DNA from: Actinobacteria bacterium OV320
Lineage (GTDB): Bacteria > Actinomycetota > Actinomycetes > Streptomycetales > Streptomycetaceae
DNA length: 64,000 bases
Direction of reading: 5' to 3'
NCBI GenBank assembly: GCA_001298545.1
Contig: LJCX01000025.1
Span: 395,149 to 459,148, forward strand
Below the pieces are notes generated by a model. It was given only the letters and a program-made list of their open reading frames with translations, was not told the DNA's origin and did no database searches. The position numbers were made by a program, and so were the translations under genes. Shown piece by piece: positions 15,129-24,651 of this stretch; position 1 is the stretch's first letter, and every line of letters starts with the position of its first letter.

Positions 15129-16021
15129 CGGCGACCACGGGGACGACGGGAACGACGGGAACGACGGGGACGAGGAAGCGGCTCGAGTGGGTCATGGAGA
15201 AGCTCAACGGCGGGCTGGTGCGCGCCTTCCTGATCGTCGTCGGCCTGTTCTGGCTGGTGCCGACCATCGGGCTGCTCATCTCCTCGCTCCGCTCCCCCGA
15301 GGACATGAGCGCCACCGGCTGGTGGAAGGTGTTCAGCGAACCCTCCCAACTCACCTTCGACAGCTACCAGAAGCTGCTGGAGAACGGCGACATCACCAGC
15401 TCCCTGGTCAACACCGTGCTGATCACGGTGCCGGCGACGGTCCTGGTCGTCGTCATCGGCGCGCTCGCGGGTTACGCGTTCGCGTGGATGGAGTTCCCGG
15501 GCCGGGACTGGTGGTTCCTGGGCGTCGTGGGGCTGCTGGTCGTGCCCGTGCAGGTGGCGCTCATCCCGATCGCCGAACTGTTCGGCAAGGTCGGCCTGTT
15601 CGGGAACATCCTGGGCGTGATCCTGTTCCACGTCGGGTTCGGACTGCCCTTCTCGGTGTTCCTGCTGCGGAACTTCTTCGCGGAGATCCCGCGCGAGCTG
15701 CTGGAGGCGGCCCGTCTCGACGGAGCCGGTGAACTGCGGCTGTTCGCCCGCGTCGTGATGCCGCTGGGCGCCCCCGCGATCGCGTCCCTGGGCATCTTCC
15801 AGTTCCTGTGGGTGTGGAACGACATGCTGGTCGCGCTGGTGTTCACCAACGCCGACAGCCAGCCGATCACGGTCGCGCTCCAGACACAGGTACGGCAGTT
15901 CGGCAACAACATCGACGTGCTCGCGCCCGGCGCGTTCATCTCGATGGTGATCCCGCTGGCCGTGTTCTTCGCGTTCCAGCGGCAGTTCGTGTCCGGCGTG
16001 ATGGCGGGCGCGGTCAAGTAG
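15125..16021 (+). CDS. Sugar ABC transporter permease (MalG/AglG type)
   Basis: Second CUT1 permease, 298 residues, starting at GTG 15125 inside a GTGA overlap with the upstream stop; GGGAGG lies 8 nt before it. The N-terminus begins with a TTGTTGTTGT tract encoded by a 9-bp tandem repeat (15131-15172), then a span near 30-50. The EAA loop reads IPRELLEAARLDGAGE (about 183-198). The C-terminal LAVFFAFQRQFVSGVMAGAVK segment is typical of MalG-type permeases, which contact the ATPase through it. The heterodimer with the preceding permease should form the channel. A strong hairpin closes the operon 45 bp downstream. The transported sugar cannot be read from sequence; alpha-glucosides are the best guess. 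Confidence 0.92.
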   Translation: MTATTGTTGTTGTTGTRKRLEWVMEKLNGGLVRAFLIVVGLFWLVPTIGLLISSLRSPEDMSATGWWKVFSEPSQLTFDSYQKLLENGDITSSLVNTVLITVPATVLVVVIGALAGYAFAWMEFPGRDWWFLGVVGLLVVPVQVALIPIAELFGKVGLFGNILGVILFHVGFGLPFSVFLLRNFFAEIPRELLEAARLDGAGELRLFARVVMPLGAPAIASLGIFQFLWVWNDMLVALVFTNADSQPITVALQTQVRQFGNNIDVLAPGAFISMVIPLAVFFAFQRQFVSGVMAGAVK

Positions 16022-16065
16022 CCAGCGCGCGGTCGGTCAGTGGCCGGTCAAGTGGCCGGTGGAGC

Positions 16066-16095
16066 AGGGGCGGGCCGGGTCATCGGCCCGCCCCT
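16066..16095 (+). terminator. Terminator of the sugar importer operon
   Basis: AGGGGCGGGCC / GGCCCGCCCCT perfect 11-bp stem with an 8-nt loop followed by TT, 45 bp after the last permease stop. Confidence 0.8.
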
Positions 16096-16206
16096 TTCCG
16101 TTCACCCGCAATCCCCCGTATGCCGTACGAACCGTAACCAATTCACTCCATCGGCCGTTCCCGGGCAAGGCCCTGTCTTCCGTCCGCGCCGACCCATGGA
16201 TGTGCC

Positions 16207-18483
16207 GTGCCCAGGTTCAGTGTCATCGTCCCCGCGTACAAGGTTCAGGCGTACCTGCACGAGTGCCTCGAATCGGTGCTGTCCCAGTCGTTCGCCGATC
16301 TCGAACTGATCGTCGTCGACGACCGTTCGCCGGACGCCTGTGGCGAGATCATCGACGAGTTCGCGGCCCGCGACACGCGCGTGCGCGCCGTGCACCTGCC
16401 GGAGAACGTCGGCCTGGGGCAGGCCCGCAACGCCGGGCTGGAGCGGGCGACCGGCGACTACCTACTGTTCCTGGACTCCGACGACACGCTCACCCCGGAC
16501 GCGCTGCGCGCGATCGCCGACCGGGTGAGGGAGACGGACGAGCCGGACGTCCTGGTCTACGACTACGCGAGCACGTACTGGTCGGGCGAGACCGTACGCA
16601 ACCAGTTCGCGGCGCAGCTCTCCGAGGAGGGCAACGCGCCCTTCCGGCTCGAGGACCGCCCGGGGCTGCTCAGGGTGCTGATGGTGGCCTGGAACAAGGC
16701 CTACCGGCGGGAGTTCGTCGAGGGCGTGGGCCTCACGTTCCCGTCCGGCTACTACGAGGACACCCCGTGGACGTACCCGGCGCTGATGGCCGCGGAGTCG
16801 CTCGCGACGCTCGACCGGGTCTGCGTGCACTACCGCCAGCGCCGCCGGGGCAACATCCTGTCCACCACCAGCCGGGGCCACTTCGACGTCTTCGAGCAGT
16901 ACGACCGGGTCTTCGCGTTCGTCGAGCAGCGGCCCGAACTCGCGCACTGGCGACCGGTGTTGTTCCGCCGCATGGTCGACCACCTCTCGACGGTATTCAC
17001 CAAGCGCGACCGGCTCCCGCGCGGTTCACGCGCCGAGTTCCTGCGCAGGGCCCGCGCCCACTACCGCCGTTACCGCACCCCGGGCGTCCCGGTCCCGCTG
17101 CGCTCCCGGCTGCGCCACACGCTGGTCCACTTCGGCGTGCACCGCACCTACCGGGTGCTCCAGGCGTCCATGACCGTGCGCAGGCGCACCCACAAGGCCG
17201 TCTCGAAACTCGCCCGCGCGCTGCGGGCGGGCGTCCTCCAGGCGCACTACCGCGTCCAGTTGAAGCTGCCGCTGCGCGCCGACCGGGCCGTGTTCGCCGC
17301 GTACTGGGGCCGGGGGCACAGCTGCAACCCGGGCGCGCTGGAGGCCGCGTTCCGTACCTTCGCGCCGCAGGTGCGCACGGCGTGGATCGCCCGCCCCGAG
17401 CATCGGTCGGCCGTCCCTCCCGGCCCCCGCCACGTGCGTCCCGGGACGGCCGCCTACTGGACGGCGCTGGCCCGCTCCAAGTACCTGGTGAACAACGTCA
17501 ACTTCGACCGGCGGCTGGTCAAGCGCCCCGGCCAGGTCTTCGTGCAGACCCAGCACGGCACGCCCCTCAAACACATGGGCCTCGACCTCCAGGAGCGCCC
17601 GGCGGCCGCCCGCGACATGGACTTCGCCGAGCTGCTGAGGGGCGTCGACAAGTGGGACTACGTCGTGTCGGCCAACCGCCACACCACCCTCACCTGGGAG
17701 CGCGTCTACCCCGGGCGCTACGAGACCCTCGAGTACGGCTATCCCCGCAACGACGTCTTCCAGCGGGCGACCTCGGCGGACGTGGCCCGGCTGCGCGAGT
17801 CCCTCGGCATCCCCCGCGACACGGTCGCCCTCCTCTACGCGCCCACCCACCGCGACTACCGCCGCGTCCAGCGCTCCCACCTCGACCTGGAGCGGGTCCT
17901 GCGCCGGCTGGGGCCCCGCTTCGTGATCCTGGCCCGCGCCCACTACTGGCAGGAGGCGCCGGCCGGCCGGCCGGTGCCGGGCGTCATCGACGTCACCGAC
18001 CACCCGAGCGTGGAGTCCCTCTGCCTGGCCTCGGACGCCCTGGTCACCGACTACTCGTCCCTCATGTTCGACTACGCCGGCCTGGACCGCCCGATCGTGA
18101 TCCACGCCGACGACTGGGAGGCCTACGAGGCGGCCCGCGGCACCTACTTCGACCTGCGCGGCTGCCCGCCGGGCGCGGTCGCCCGCAGCGAGGACGAACT
18201 GATCGACATCTTCGCGACCGGTCACTGGCGCGGCTCCCGTTCCACCCAGCTGAGGGCCGCGTTCCGCGAGCGGTTCTGCCCGTACGACGACGGCCGCGCC
18301 GCCGAGCGCGTCGTACGGCGGGTGGTGCTGGGCGAGACGCGGCTGCCGCCGGTCGTGCCGCTCGCCGAGCGGCGTCCGGTGCCGTCGGCCGCCGCCTCGG
18401 CGACGATGCCCGCGGGGCGCCCGGCGCTGGCCCATGTGCCGCCGCCCGCCGGCCCGGTCCTCCCCGTCACCGACCGCCGCTGA
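16207..18483 (+). CDS. Bimodular GT2 glycosyltransferase / TagF-like polyol-phosphate transferase (1st of 3)
   Basis: 758 residues with GTG start MPRFSVIVPA. The N-terminal family-2 glycosyltransferase domain (about 1-230) has VVDDRSPD (37-44) and the DSDD metal/nucleotide motif (90-93). The C-terminal half (about 360-725) is a CDP-glycerol:poly(glycerophosphate) transferase-like domain (TagF/TarF fold) with QTQHGTPLK (catalytic-type His450), YAPTHRDY and TDYSSLMFDY (614-623). Such fusions build teichoic-acid-like wall glycopolymers at the inner face of the membrane. No membrane span is predicted; a basic Arg-rich linker between domains may contact the membrane. It heads a row of three paralogues. 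The first and third share much more GT2 sequence with each other than with the second. Substrate specificity is unknown. Confidence 0.88.
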   Translation: MPRFSVIVPAYKVQAYLHECLESVLSQSFADLELIVVDDRSPDACGEIIDEFAARDTRVRAVHLPENVGLGQARNAGLERATGDYLLFLDSDDTLTPDALRAIADRVRETDEPDVLVYDYASTYWSGETVRNQFAAQLSEEGNAPFRLEDRPGLLRVLMVAWNKAYRREFVEGVGLTFPSGYYEDTPWTYPALMAAESLATLDRVCVHYRQRRRGNILSTTSRGHFDVFEQYDRVFAFVEQRPELAHWRPVLFRRMVDHLSTVFTKRDRLPRGSRAEFLRRARAHYRRYRTPGVPVPLRSRLRHTLVHFGVHRTYRVLQASMTVRRRTHKAVSKLARALRAGVLQAHYRVQLKLPLRADRAVFAAYWGRGHSCNPGALEAAFRTFAPQVRTAWIARPEHRSAVPPGPRHVRPGTAAYWTALARSKYLVNNVNFDRRLVKRPGQVFVQTQHGTPLKHMGLDLQERPAAARDMDFAELLRGVDKWDYVVSANRHTTLTWERVYPGRYETLEYGYPRNDVFQRATSADVARLRESLGIPRDTVALLYAPTHRDYRRVQRSHLDLERVLRRLGPRFVILARAHYWQEAPAGRPVPGVIDVTDHPSVESLCLASDALVTDYSSLMFDYAGLDRPIVIHADDWEAYEAARGTYFDLRGCPPGAVARSEDELIDIFATGHWRGSRSTQLRAAFRERFCPYDDGRAAERVVRRVVLGETRLPPVVPLAERRPVPSAAASATMPAGRPALAHVPPPAGPVLPVTDRR

Positions 18484-18707
18484 ACCCCGTCCGCCCTCAG
18501 GGGAGTTGCCATGCCCTCCGGCTCGTCCCGGCCCACCCCGACCCGGCCGTCCAGCCGGCGGCCGGCCGGGCGGCCCGCCGGTACCGCCCGAAGAACCCCG
18601 CCGTAGACCGACCGCGCAGGCCGACCGCCGCAGACCGACCGCCCCGGACCCACCGCCCCGGACCCACCGCCGTGGACCGTCCGCCGCAACGACAGAGAAA
18701 GAGCAGC
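18484..18707 (+). other. Gap with degenerate GACCGACCG-type repeats
   Basis: 224 bp between the first two GT2-TagF genes. The last 100 bp is made of imperfect short units such as GACCGCCG, CCGACCGCC and GACCCACCGCC, with a GAGAAAGAGC purine stretch just before the second start codon. No gene or clear terminator was seen. Confidence 0.5.
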
Positions 18708-20912
18708 ATGCCCCGCTTCAGCATCATCGTCCCGTCCCATGGGGTCGCGGGCCGGTTGTCCCTGGCGCTGGACTCCGTCCTGGCCCAGTCCTTCGGCGAC
18801 TTCGAGCTGATCCCGGTCAGCGACGCGCCCGGCACCCCGGCCGCGGCCCTCGCCGCCGGGTACGCGCGGCGGGACTCCCGGGTGGCCCCGGTGCACTCGC
18901 CACCGTCCGACGGGCTGAGCGGGGCGCGCAACACCGGGATGCGGGCGGCGACCGGCGCGTATCTGCTGTTCCTCGACGGTGACGACGTCCTCGCCCCGGG
19001 CGCCCTGGCGACGCTGGACGCCCGGCTGACCGAGACCGGTGACGTCGACGTGCTGTACACCGAGCACGAGCGCACCCCGTGGTGGGACGGCGAGCCGGCC
19101 AACCCGGCCGCCCCGCTGCTGGCGGGGGCACCGAAGGGCGCCTTCTCCCCCGCCGAGGCCCCGCACGTCACCGGCGTGCGGCTGCCCGCGTGGGGCACGC
19201 TCTACCGGCGCTCCTTCGTCGCCGAGCACCGGCTCACCTTCCCCGACGGGCACTTCACGGACGTCGGCTTCGGCGGCCTGGTCACCGTGCACGCCGAGCG
19301 GATCGCGGTGCTGCGCTCGGTCGTCGTACGGCATCTGCTGCGGCGGCAGGGCAACCGGCTGAACCTGCCGGGCGCACACCATCCGGAGCTCCTGGACCGG
19401 ATCGAGGCGGTGCTGACCCGGGCGGCCGAACGCGGGCTGTCCGGGGACCGGTCGGGTGCCCTCTTCGAGCAGCTCTTCGCCGCCGTCCTGAAGACGGCCG
19501 CACACCCGGCCCGGCTGACCGGGCGCCGCCGCCGGGCCTTCTTCCGCCGCGCGGGCCGGCTGTACCGGCGCCACCGCCCGGCCGGTTTCCGCGGGCCGGG
19601 CGGCAGCCTGGGGGTGCAGCACCGGCTGCTGGCGGCGGGGGCGTACACCGCGTTCCGCGCGCTGCGCGGCGCCAACCGGAAAGCCGCGGGCGCCGTCGAG
19701 CGCCTCCCGCGTCCCCAGGGCCTGCGCACCCGCCTGCTCTACCGGCGCCGGCTGCGCCGCCGTATCGACCCGAATCTGGCCGTGTACTGCGCCTACTGGG
19801 GGCGCGGCTACGCGTGCAGCCCGGCCGCGATCCACGCCAAGGCCGCCGAGCTCGCCCCGCACATCCGCTCGGTGTTCCTCGTCGAGGCCGACCAGGCGCA
19901 CGCGATGCCGGACGGCGTCGACCACGCCGTCATCGGCAGCCGCCGCTACTGGGAGGTCCTGGCCCGCGCCAAGTACCTGGTCAACAACGCCAACTTCGCG
20001 GAGGGCGTGGTCAAGCGCGAGGGCAGTGTGCATGTGCAGACCCAGCACGGCACCCCGCTCAAGAAGATGGGCGTCGACCAGTCCACGTACCCGGTCGTCG
20101 CCGCCGCGACCGGCTCCTTCACCAAGCTGCTGGGCCGCGTGGACCGCTGGGACTACAACCTCTCCTCCAACACCCACTCCACCCAGATGTGGGAGCGCGC
20201 CTTCCCCGGCTCCTACGAGCAGCTGGAGTACGGCTATCCGCGCAACGACGTCTTCTACACGGCGACCGCGGCCGACGTGGCCCGGGTCCGGCGGGAGCTG
20301 GGGGTGCCGGAGGGCAGCACGGCCGTCCTGTACGCGCCCACCCACCGCGACTACCACACCGGTTTCGAGCCGGGCCTGGACCTGGAGGCCTTCTGCGAGG
20401 CGGCCGGCGAGGACGTGGTCGTGCTGCTGCGGGCGCACTACTTCTACGACGGGGGTGGCCCGCGCGGCACCGGCCGGGTCATCGACGTCACCGGTCACCG
20501 CTCCTCCGAGGAGGTCTGTCTGGCCGCCGACGCGCTGGTCACCGACTACTCGTCGATCATGTTCGACTACGCCAACCTGGACCGTCCGATCGTCGTGTAC
20601 GCCGACGACTGGGACGTCTACCGGGAGACCCGGGGCGTCTACTTCGACCTGCTGGAAGCCCCGCCGGGGCCGGTCGCCGGCACGCCCGAGGAGCTGGCCC
20701 GGGTGTTCCGCGACGGCTCGTACGCGGACTCCGGGTCCGCCGCCCGCCGGGCCGCGTTCCGTGCCCGTTTCTGCCAGTTCGACGACGGCCGGGCCGCCGA
20801 GCGCGTGGTGCGCCGGGTGCTGCTCGGCGAGCCGCCGGAGGCGATCGAGCCCGTACGGCCGCTCGCCGAGCGCGTCCCGGCCCCCGCCGCCTCCACCCTC
20901 GTAAGGAGCTGA
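18708..20912 (+). CDS. Bimodular GT2 glycosyltransferase / TagF-like polyol-phosphate transferase (2nd of 3)
   Basis: 734 residues from ATG 18708, weak purine-rich ribosome binding site. The GT2 half is the divergent one of the three: it starts MPRFSIIVPS, has VSDAPG where the others have VVDDRSP or AVDDRSP, and DGDD (90-93) instead of DSDD. The TagF-like half is the best preserved, with QTQHGTPLK (His447), YAPTHRDY and TDYSSIMFDY (612-621). It therefore probably adds a different sugar while using the same type of CDP-activated polyol. The conserved C-terminal RFCQFDDGRAAERVVRR element is shared by all three proteins. The third paralogue starts 8 bp downstream, so these two are translationally close and surely co-transcribed. 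Confidence 0.88.
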   Translation: MPRFSIIVPSHGVAGRLSLALDSVLAQSFGDFELIPVSDAPGTPAAALAAGYARRDSRVAPVHSPPSDGLSGARNTGMRAATGAYLLFLDGDDVLAPGALATLDARLTETGDVDVLYTEHERTPWWDGEPANPAAPLLAGAPKGAFSPAEAPHVTGVRLPAWGTLYRRSFVAEHRLTFPDGHFTDVGFGGLVTVHAERIAVLRSVVVRHLLRRQGNRLNLPGAHHPELLDRIEAVLTRAAERGLSGDRSGALFEQLFAAVLKTAAHPARLTGRRRRAFFRRAGRLYRRHRPAGFRGPGGSLGVQHRLLAAGAYTAFRALRGANRKAAGAVERLPRPQGLRTRLLYRRRLRRRIDPNLAVYCAYWGRGYACSPAAIHAKAAELAPHIRSVFLVEADQAHAMPDGVDHAVIGSRRYWEVLARAKYLVNNANFAEGVVKREGSVHVQTQHGTPLKKMGVDQSTYPVVAAATGSFTKLLGRVDRWDYNLSSNTHSTQMWERAFPGSYEQLEYGYPRNDVFYTATAADVARVRRELGVPEGSTAVLYAPTHRDYHTGFEPGLDLEAFCEAAGEDVVVLLRAHYFYDGGGPRGTGRVIDVTGHRSSEEVCLAADALVTDYSSIMFDYANLDRPIVVYADDWDVYRETRGVYFDLLEAPPGPVAGTPEELARVFRDGSYADSGSAARRAAFRARFCQFDDGRAAERVVRRVLLGEPPEAIEPVRPLAERVPAPAASTLVRS

Positions 20913-20920
20913 CCTCCGCA

Positions 20921-23143
20921 GTGCCCCGCTTCAGCATCATCGTCCCCTGTTTCAAGGTGCAGGGCTTCCTGCGCGAGTGTCTCGACTCGGTCCTGGAGCA
21001 GTCGTACCGGGACATCGAGGTGATCGCCGTCGACGACCGCTCGCCCGACGGCTGCGGCGCGATCCTCGACGAGTACGCGGCCCGCGACGACCGTGTCCGG
21101 GTCCTGCACCTGCCGGAGAACGCCGGCCTCGGCCGCGCCCGCAACGCCGGTATGCCGCTCGCGGGCGGCGACTACCTGTTCTTCCTCGACAGCGACGACA
21201 CCCTCACCCCGGGCGCGCTGCGCGCGATGGCCGACCGGCTCGACGAAGCCGGCGACCCGGACGTGCTGGTCTTCGACTACGCGCGCACCTACTGGTGGGG
21301 CGGCACCCGCAGGAACGCCCTGGCCCACATCCTCGCGGAGGCGGGCGACGGCACCTTCACGGCCGCCGAACACCCGGAGATCCTCGACCTGTTGATGGTC
21401 GTGTGGAACAAGGTCTACCGGCGGGAGTTCGTCGAGAGGAACGACTTCTCCTTCCCGCCCGGCTACTACGAGGACACCCCCTGGACGTTCCCGGTCATGC
21501 TCAGCGCGGAGCGGATCGCCACGCTGGACCGGATCTGCCTGAACTACCGCCAGCGGCGGCAGGGCAACATCCTGTCCACCACCAGCCGTAAGCACTTCGA
21601 CATCCACGACCAGTACGAGCGGGTCTTCTCCTTCGTCGACTCCCGCCCCGCACTGGCGAGTTGGCGGCCATATCTGCACCGCAAGATGGGCGAGCACTGT
21701 CTCGACATCCTCGCCAAGCCGGACCGGCTGCCGCCGTCGGACAAGGGCGAGTTCTTCCGCCGTACGGCCGAGCTGTTCGCCCGCCACCGGCCCGCCGGTG
21801 AGCCGGTGCCCGCCGAACTCCGGGTCCTGGAAGGCGGCTACGCGGCCTACCGGATCAAGCGGAGGGCCGGGCAGACGGGCCGGGAGTTCGTCCGGCGCGG
21901 CGGGCAGGCGGGCCGGGCGGCGGCCGGGCGGCTGCGCCGGGGTCCGGACGCCCTGCGCGGGCATCGCCCGGTGGACCCGCACCTCGTCCTGTACTCCGCG
22001 TTCTCGCACCGGGGCGTGCTCGGCGATCCCGGAGCCGTCTACGAGAAGGCGCGGGAGATCGCACCGCAGTTGCGCGGGGTGTGGGTGGTGCGCGACGAGG
22101 AGACGGCCGAGCGGCTCCCGGCGGGCGTGGAGCACGTGCTGCTCGACTCCCCCGCCTACCGCAGGGTCGGCGCGCGGGCCGGCTTCTTCGTCAACAACGT
22201 CAACTGGCCCGGCACCCTGGCCAAACGGCCAGGCAGCGTCCACATCCACACCCACCAGGGCACCCCGCTGAAGTACATGGCGGCCGACCTGCTCCAGCGG
22301 CCCGGCGCCCGGCACGGCGTGGACGTGCCGCAGATGCTGCGCCGCGCCGACCGCTGGGACTACAGCCTGGTCGCCAACCAGCACTCCGAGCTGGTGTGGG
22401 AGCGGGCGTACCCGTGCCACTTCACCTCGGTGCGGACCGGGAGCCCGCGCAACGACGTGCTGGTGAACGCCGGTGCGCAGGCGGGTCTCGCGGTCCGCGC
22501 GCGGCTCGGGATCCCGGCCGGTCACACGGTCGTGCTGTACGCGCCGACCCGCCGCGAGTACGTGCGCGGCGGGCACGTCGACCGGCTCGACCTGGCCCGG
22601 CTCGCCGCCGACCTGGGCGAAGGGCACACCCTCGTCGTACGGCTGCACCCGTCGCTGGCGACCGGTCCGGCGCGCGGCGCGGGCCTGGCCGACCTGCACC
22701 GGCGCGGGGTGCTGGTGGACGCGACGGACGAGCCGCGGGTCGAGGACGTCATGCTCGCCTCCGACGTCCTGGTCACCGACTACTCGGCCCTGATGTTCGA
22801 CTACGCCAACCTGGACCGGCCGATCGTCGTCCACGCCGACGACTGGGCCGCGTACACGGCGAGCCGGGGCGCCTACTTCGACGTCACCGCCGACGCGCCC
22901 GGCCAGGTCTCGCGCACCTACCGGGAGCTGGCCTGGCTGCTGACCTCCGGCAGCTGGCGCGACGAGGAGTCGGCGCGGCTGCGGGCGGGCTTCCGGGAGC
23001 GGTTCTGCGCCTACGACGACGGGCGGGCCGCCGAGCGGGTCGTCCGCCGGCTGCTGCTGGGCGAGGAGCTCCCCGAGGAGCTCGCCGCCCTCCCGAAGGT
23101 TCCGGGACCGGCCGGCGCCCGCGATCTGCTCGCGTCGACGTGA
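20921..23143 (+). CDS. Bimodular GT2 / TagF-like protein with altered HGT motif (3rd of 3)
   Basis: 740 residues; GTG start at 20921 with AAGGAG 12 nt upstream. The GT2 domain is close to that of the first paralogue (AVDDRSPDGCG, DSDD at 90-93, SFPPGYYEDTPWTFP). The TagF-like half deviates at catalytic positions: HTHQGTPLK replaces QTQHGTPLK, so the conserved histidine is Gln446 (a His stands one place earlier), and APTRREY replaces APTHRDY. TDYSALMFDY (619-628) remains. This domain may be inactive, use another base, or act as a primer or regulatory subunit. The stop overlaps the GTG of the next membrane-protein gene (GTGA), suggesting translational coupling. Confidence 0.85.
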   Translation: MPRFSIIVPCFKVQGFLRECLDSVLEQSYRDIEVIAVDDRSPDGCGAILDEYAARDDRVRVLHLPENAGLGRARNAGMPLAGGDYLFFLDSDDTLTPGALRAMADRLDEAGDPDVLVFDYARTYWWGGTRRNALAHILAEAGDGTFTAAEHPEILDLLMVVWNKVYRREFVERNDFSFPPGYYEDTPWTFPVMLSAERIATLDRICLNYRQRRQGNILSTTSRKHFDIHDQYERVFSFVDSRPALASWRPYLHRKMGEHCLDILAKPDRLPPSDKGEFFRRTAELFARHRPAGEPVPAELRVLEGGYAAYRIKRRAGQTGREFVRRGGQAGRAAAGRLRRGPDALRGHRPVDPHLVLYSAFSHRGVLGDPGAVYEKAREIAPQLRGVWVVRDEETAERLPAGVEHVLLDSPAYRRVGARAGFFVNNVNWPGTLAKRPGSVHIHTHQGTPLKYMAADLLQRPGARHGVDVPQMLRRADRWDYSLVANQHSELVWERAYPCHFTSVRTGSPRNDVLVNAGAQAGLAVRARLGIPAGHTVVLYAPTRREYVRGGHVDRLDLARLAADLGEGHTLVVRLHPSLATGPARGAGLADLHRRGVLVDATDEPRVEDVMLASDVLVTDYSALMFDYANLDRPIVVHADDWAAYTASRGAYFDVTADAPGQVSRTYRELAWLLTSGSWRDEESARLRAGFRERFCAYDDGRAAERVVRRLLLGEELPEELAALPKVPGPAGARDLLAST

Positions 23144-24429
23144 CACCTCCCCTGCGGCCGCGCACCTGGGTGCTGGTCCTGGTCGCCGTGTTCGCGCTGC
23201 TCCAGCTCGCGAACGTGACCGGCCGGGACACCCCGGACAGCAAGAACTACCTGTCGTACGCACTGAGTCTGCGCGGTGAGGGCAAGCGCGAGGCGGCGGC
23301 CGTGACCATCGCCTACGCCTGCGCGGGCGAGGCCTCGATCGCGGCCCGCCGGCAGAGCGTGGACGTGCTCCGCTTCGACGGTCCCGACCCGGGCCGCCGG
23401 GTCACCGCCGAGTGCCGCGAGCGGGAGTGGCGCGCCGTCGACGCGCGGCTCGAGGCAGGACAGACCGGCGGGCACACCGTGCCGTTCATGCCGGAGCGCT
23501 TCATGCGGATCTTCGAGGCGCGGCCCGGCTACCCGGTGTTCCTGCTGCCGTTCATCACCCTGTTCGGCGTCACCTGGGGCGTGTGGCTGGCGGGTGTCGC
23601 GGTGACGGCGGCGGGCGGGGTGCTGGTGTTCCTGATCCTGCGCACCCGGCGCGCGCCGACCTCCGCCTGTCTGACCGGGCAGGCCCTGTACTACGTGCTG
23701 CCGTGCGGGACGACCGCCATGCGCCCGATGACCGAGGGCCTGCTGCTGGCGCTGACGCTGGCGGCGGTGTGGGGGTGCGCGCTGGCACTGGACGACGAGG
23801 TGCGGGCGGGGGCGTGGCTGGTCGGCGGCTCGCTGGCCGCCCTGTTCACCGTCAAGCACTCGCAGGCGCTGTTCCTCGGGCTGTGTCTGGCGGGCGCGGG
23901 CGCGCTGATCGCCGTACGGCGCCGGCGGCGCGGCCGGCCGCCGGGGCGGGGGGTGGTCGTGGTGGCCGTGGCGGGTGGTTTCGGGGTGCTGGGGACGCTG
24001 GTACTGGCGAGGCTGCTGCACTATCCGTCCGAGTCGGAGAGCCTCCAGGATCTGCTGACCCACCACTTCGACCGGCCGGACCGCACGCAGGTGTGGCCGG
24101 AGTTCCTGCGGCTCCAGGGGAACTTCTGGGTGGAGTGGCTGCGCCGGCAGCTGTGGGAGCCGCTGTTCGTGGCCGCGCTGGCGGCCGGGGCGTGGGGGGT
24201 GGCGCGGGGGCGGCGGCGGGCGTTCGGCGTCTTCGTGCTCGGCGCCGCCTGCACCGGGGTCCTCACCCAGGCCGGGCACCCGGACATCGGCATCTGGGGC
24301 GACCGGTTGATCGTGCTGGCGTGGCTGCTGCCGGTACTGGGGGTGCCGCTGCTGCTCGAGCCCGTGCTGCGGGGGCGGGTGGCCCTGCCGGCCCAAGAAG
24401 GCGCCGATCGGGCTCACTCCTTGAGGTGA
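23140..24429 (+). CDS. Polytopic membrane protein, possible GT-C glycosyltransferase
   Basis: 429 residues beginning at GTG 23140 within a GTGA overlap. About nine hydrophobic spans are visible, the first at about 8-24. It is followed by an external loop starting GRDTPDSKNYL; an acidic Asp-Ser pair in the first loop after TM1 is typical of GT-C transferases that use polyprenyl-phosphate sugars. The first loop (about 25-115) also carries three cysteines and a WRAVDARLE segment. The C-terminus ends in a short hydrophilic tail. Coupling to the teichoic-type enzymes suggests it decorates or exports the same polymer. I cannot name a family with confidence; an O-antigen-ligase-like or unrelated membrane protein is possible. 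Confidence 0.65.
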   Translation: MTPPLRPRTWVLVLVAVFALLQLANVTGRDTPDSKNYLSYALSLRGEGKREAAAVTIAYACAGEASIAARRQSVDVLRFDGPDPGRRVTAECREREWRAVDARLEAGQTGGHTVPFMPERFMRIFEARPGYPVFLLPFITLFGVTWGVWLAGVAVTAAGGVLVFLILRTRRAPTSACLTGQALYYVLPCGTTAMRPMTEGLLLALTLAAVWGCALALDDEVRAGAWLVGGSLAALFTVKHSQALFLGLCLAGAGALIAVRRRRRGRPPGRGVVVVAVAGGFGVLGTLVLARLLHYPSESESLQDLLTHHFDRPDRTQVWPEFLRLQGNFWVEWLRRQLWEPLFVAALAAGAWGVARGRRRAFGVFVLGAACTGVLTQAGHPDIGIWGDRLIVLAWLLPVLGVPLLLEPVLRGRVALPAQEGADRAHSLR

Positions 24430-24568
24430 CTTTCGGCAAGGCCGTTGACCGGGCGGGAAGATACGGCCAATGGCCCTCTTTGCCCAGCTCGGACCCCCGA
24501 ACGGTGCGCTGTCGCGCCCCCTGCCCGGTTCCCTGTTCGACTCCCTCCCCGACGCGGCCCGGTCCGGC

Positions 24569-24628
24569 GCGGCCGGATGTGGTGCGGCCGGATGTGGTGC
24601 GGCCGGATGTGGTGCGGCCGGATGTGGT
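24569..24628. repeat. Four perfect tandem copies of a 15-bp repeat
   Basis: GCGGCCGGATGTGGT repeated four times without mismatch (24569-24583, 24584-24598, 24599-24613, 24614-24628), 24 bp before the likely TTG start of the next gene. The 15-bp spacing keeps the reading frame open, so a longer start at 24445 would translate it as GRMWC repeats; a non-coding role is more likely. Confidence 0.9.
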
Positions 24629-24651
24629 GCGTTCCGGTCCGGTGCCGTCCG

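Noticed and set aside
24445..24651. Coding extension with GRMWC repeats upstream of the 24652 gene
   Set aside because: Low-complexity, made mostly by the 15-bp array, and without a convincing ribosome binding site; a later TTG start is preferred.
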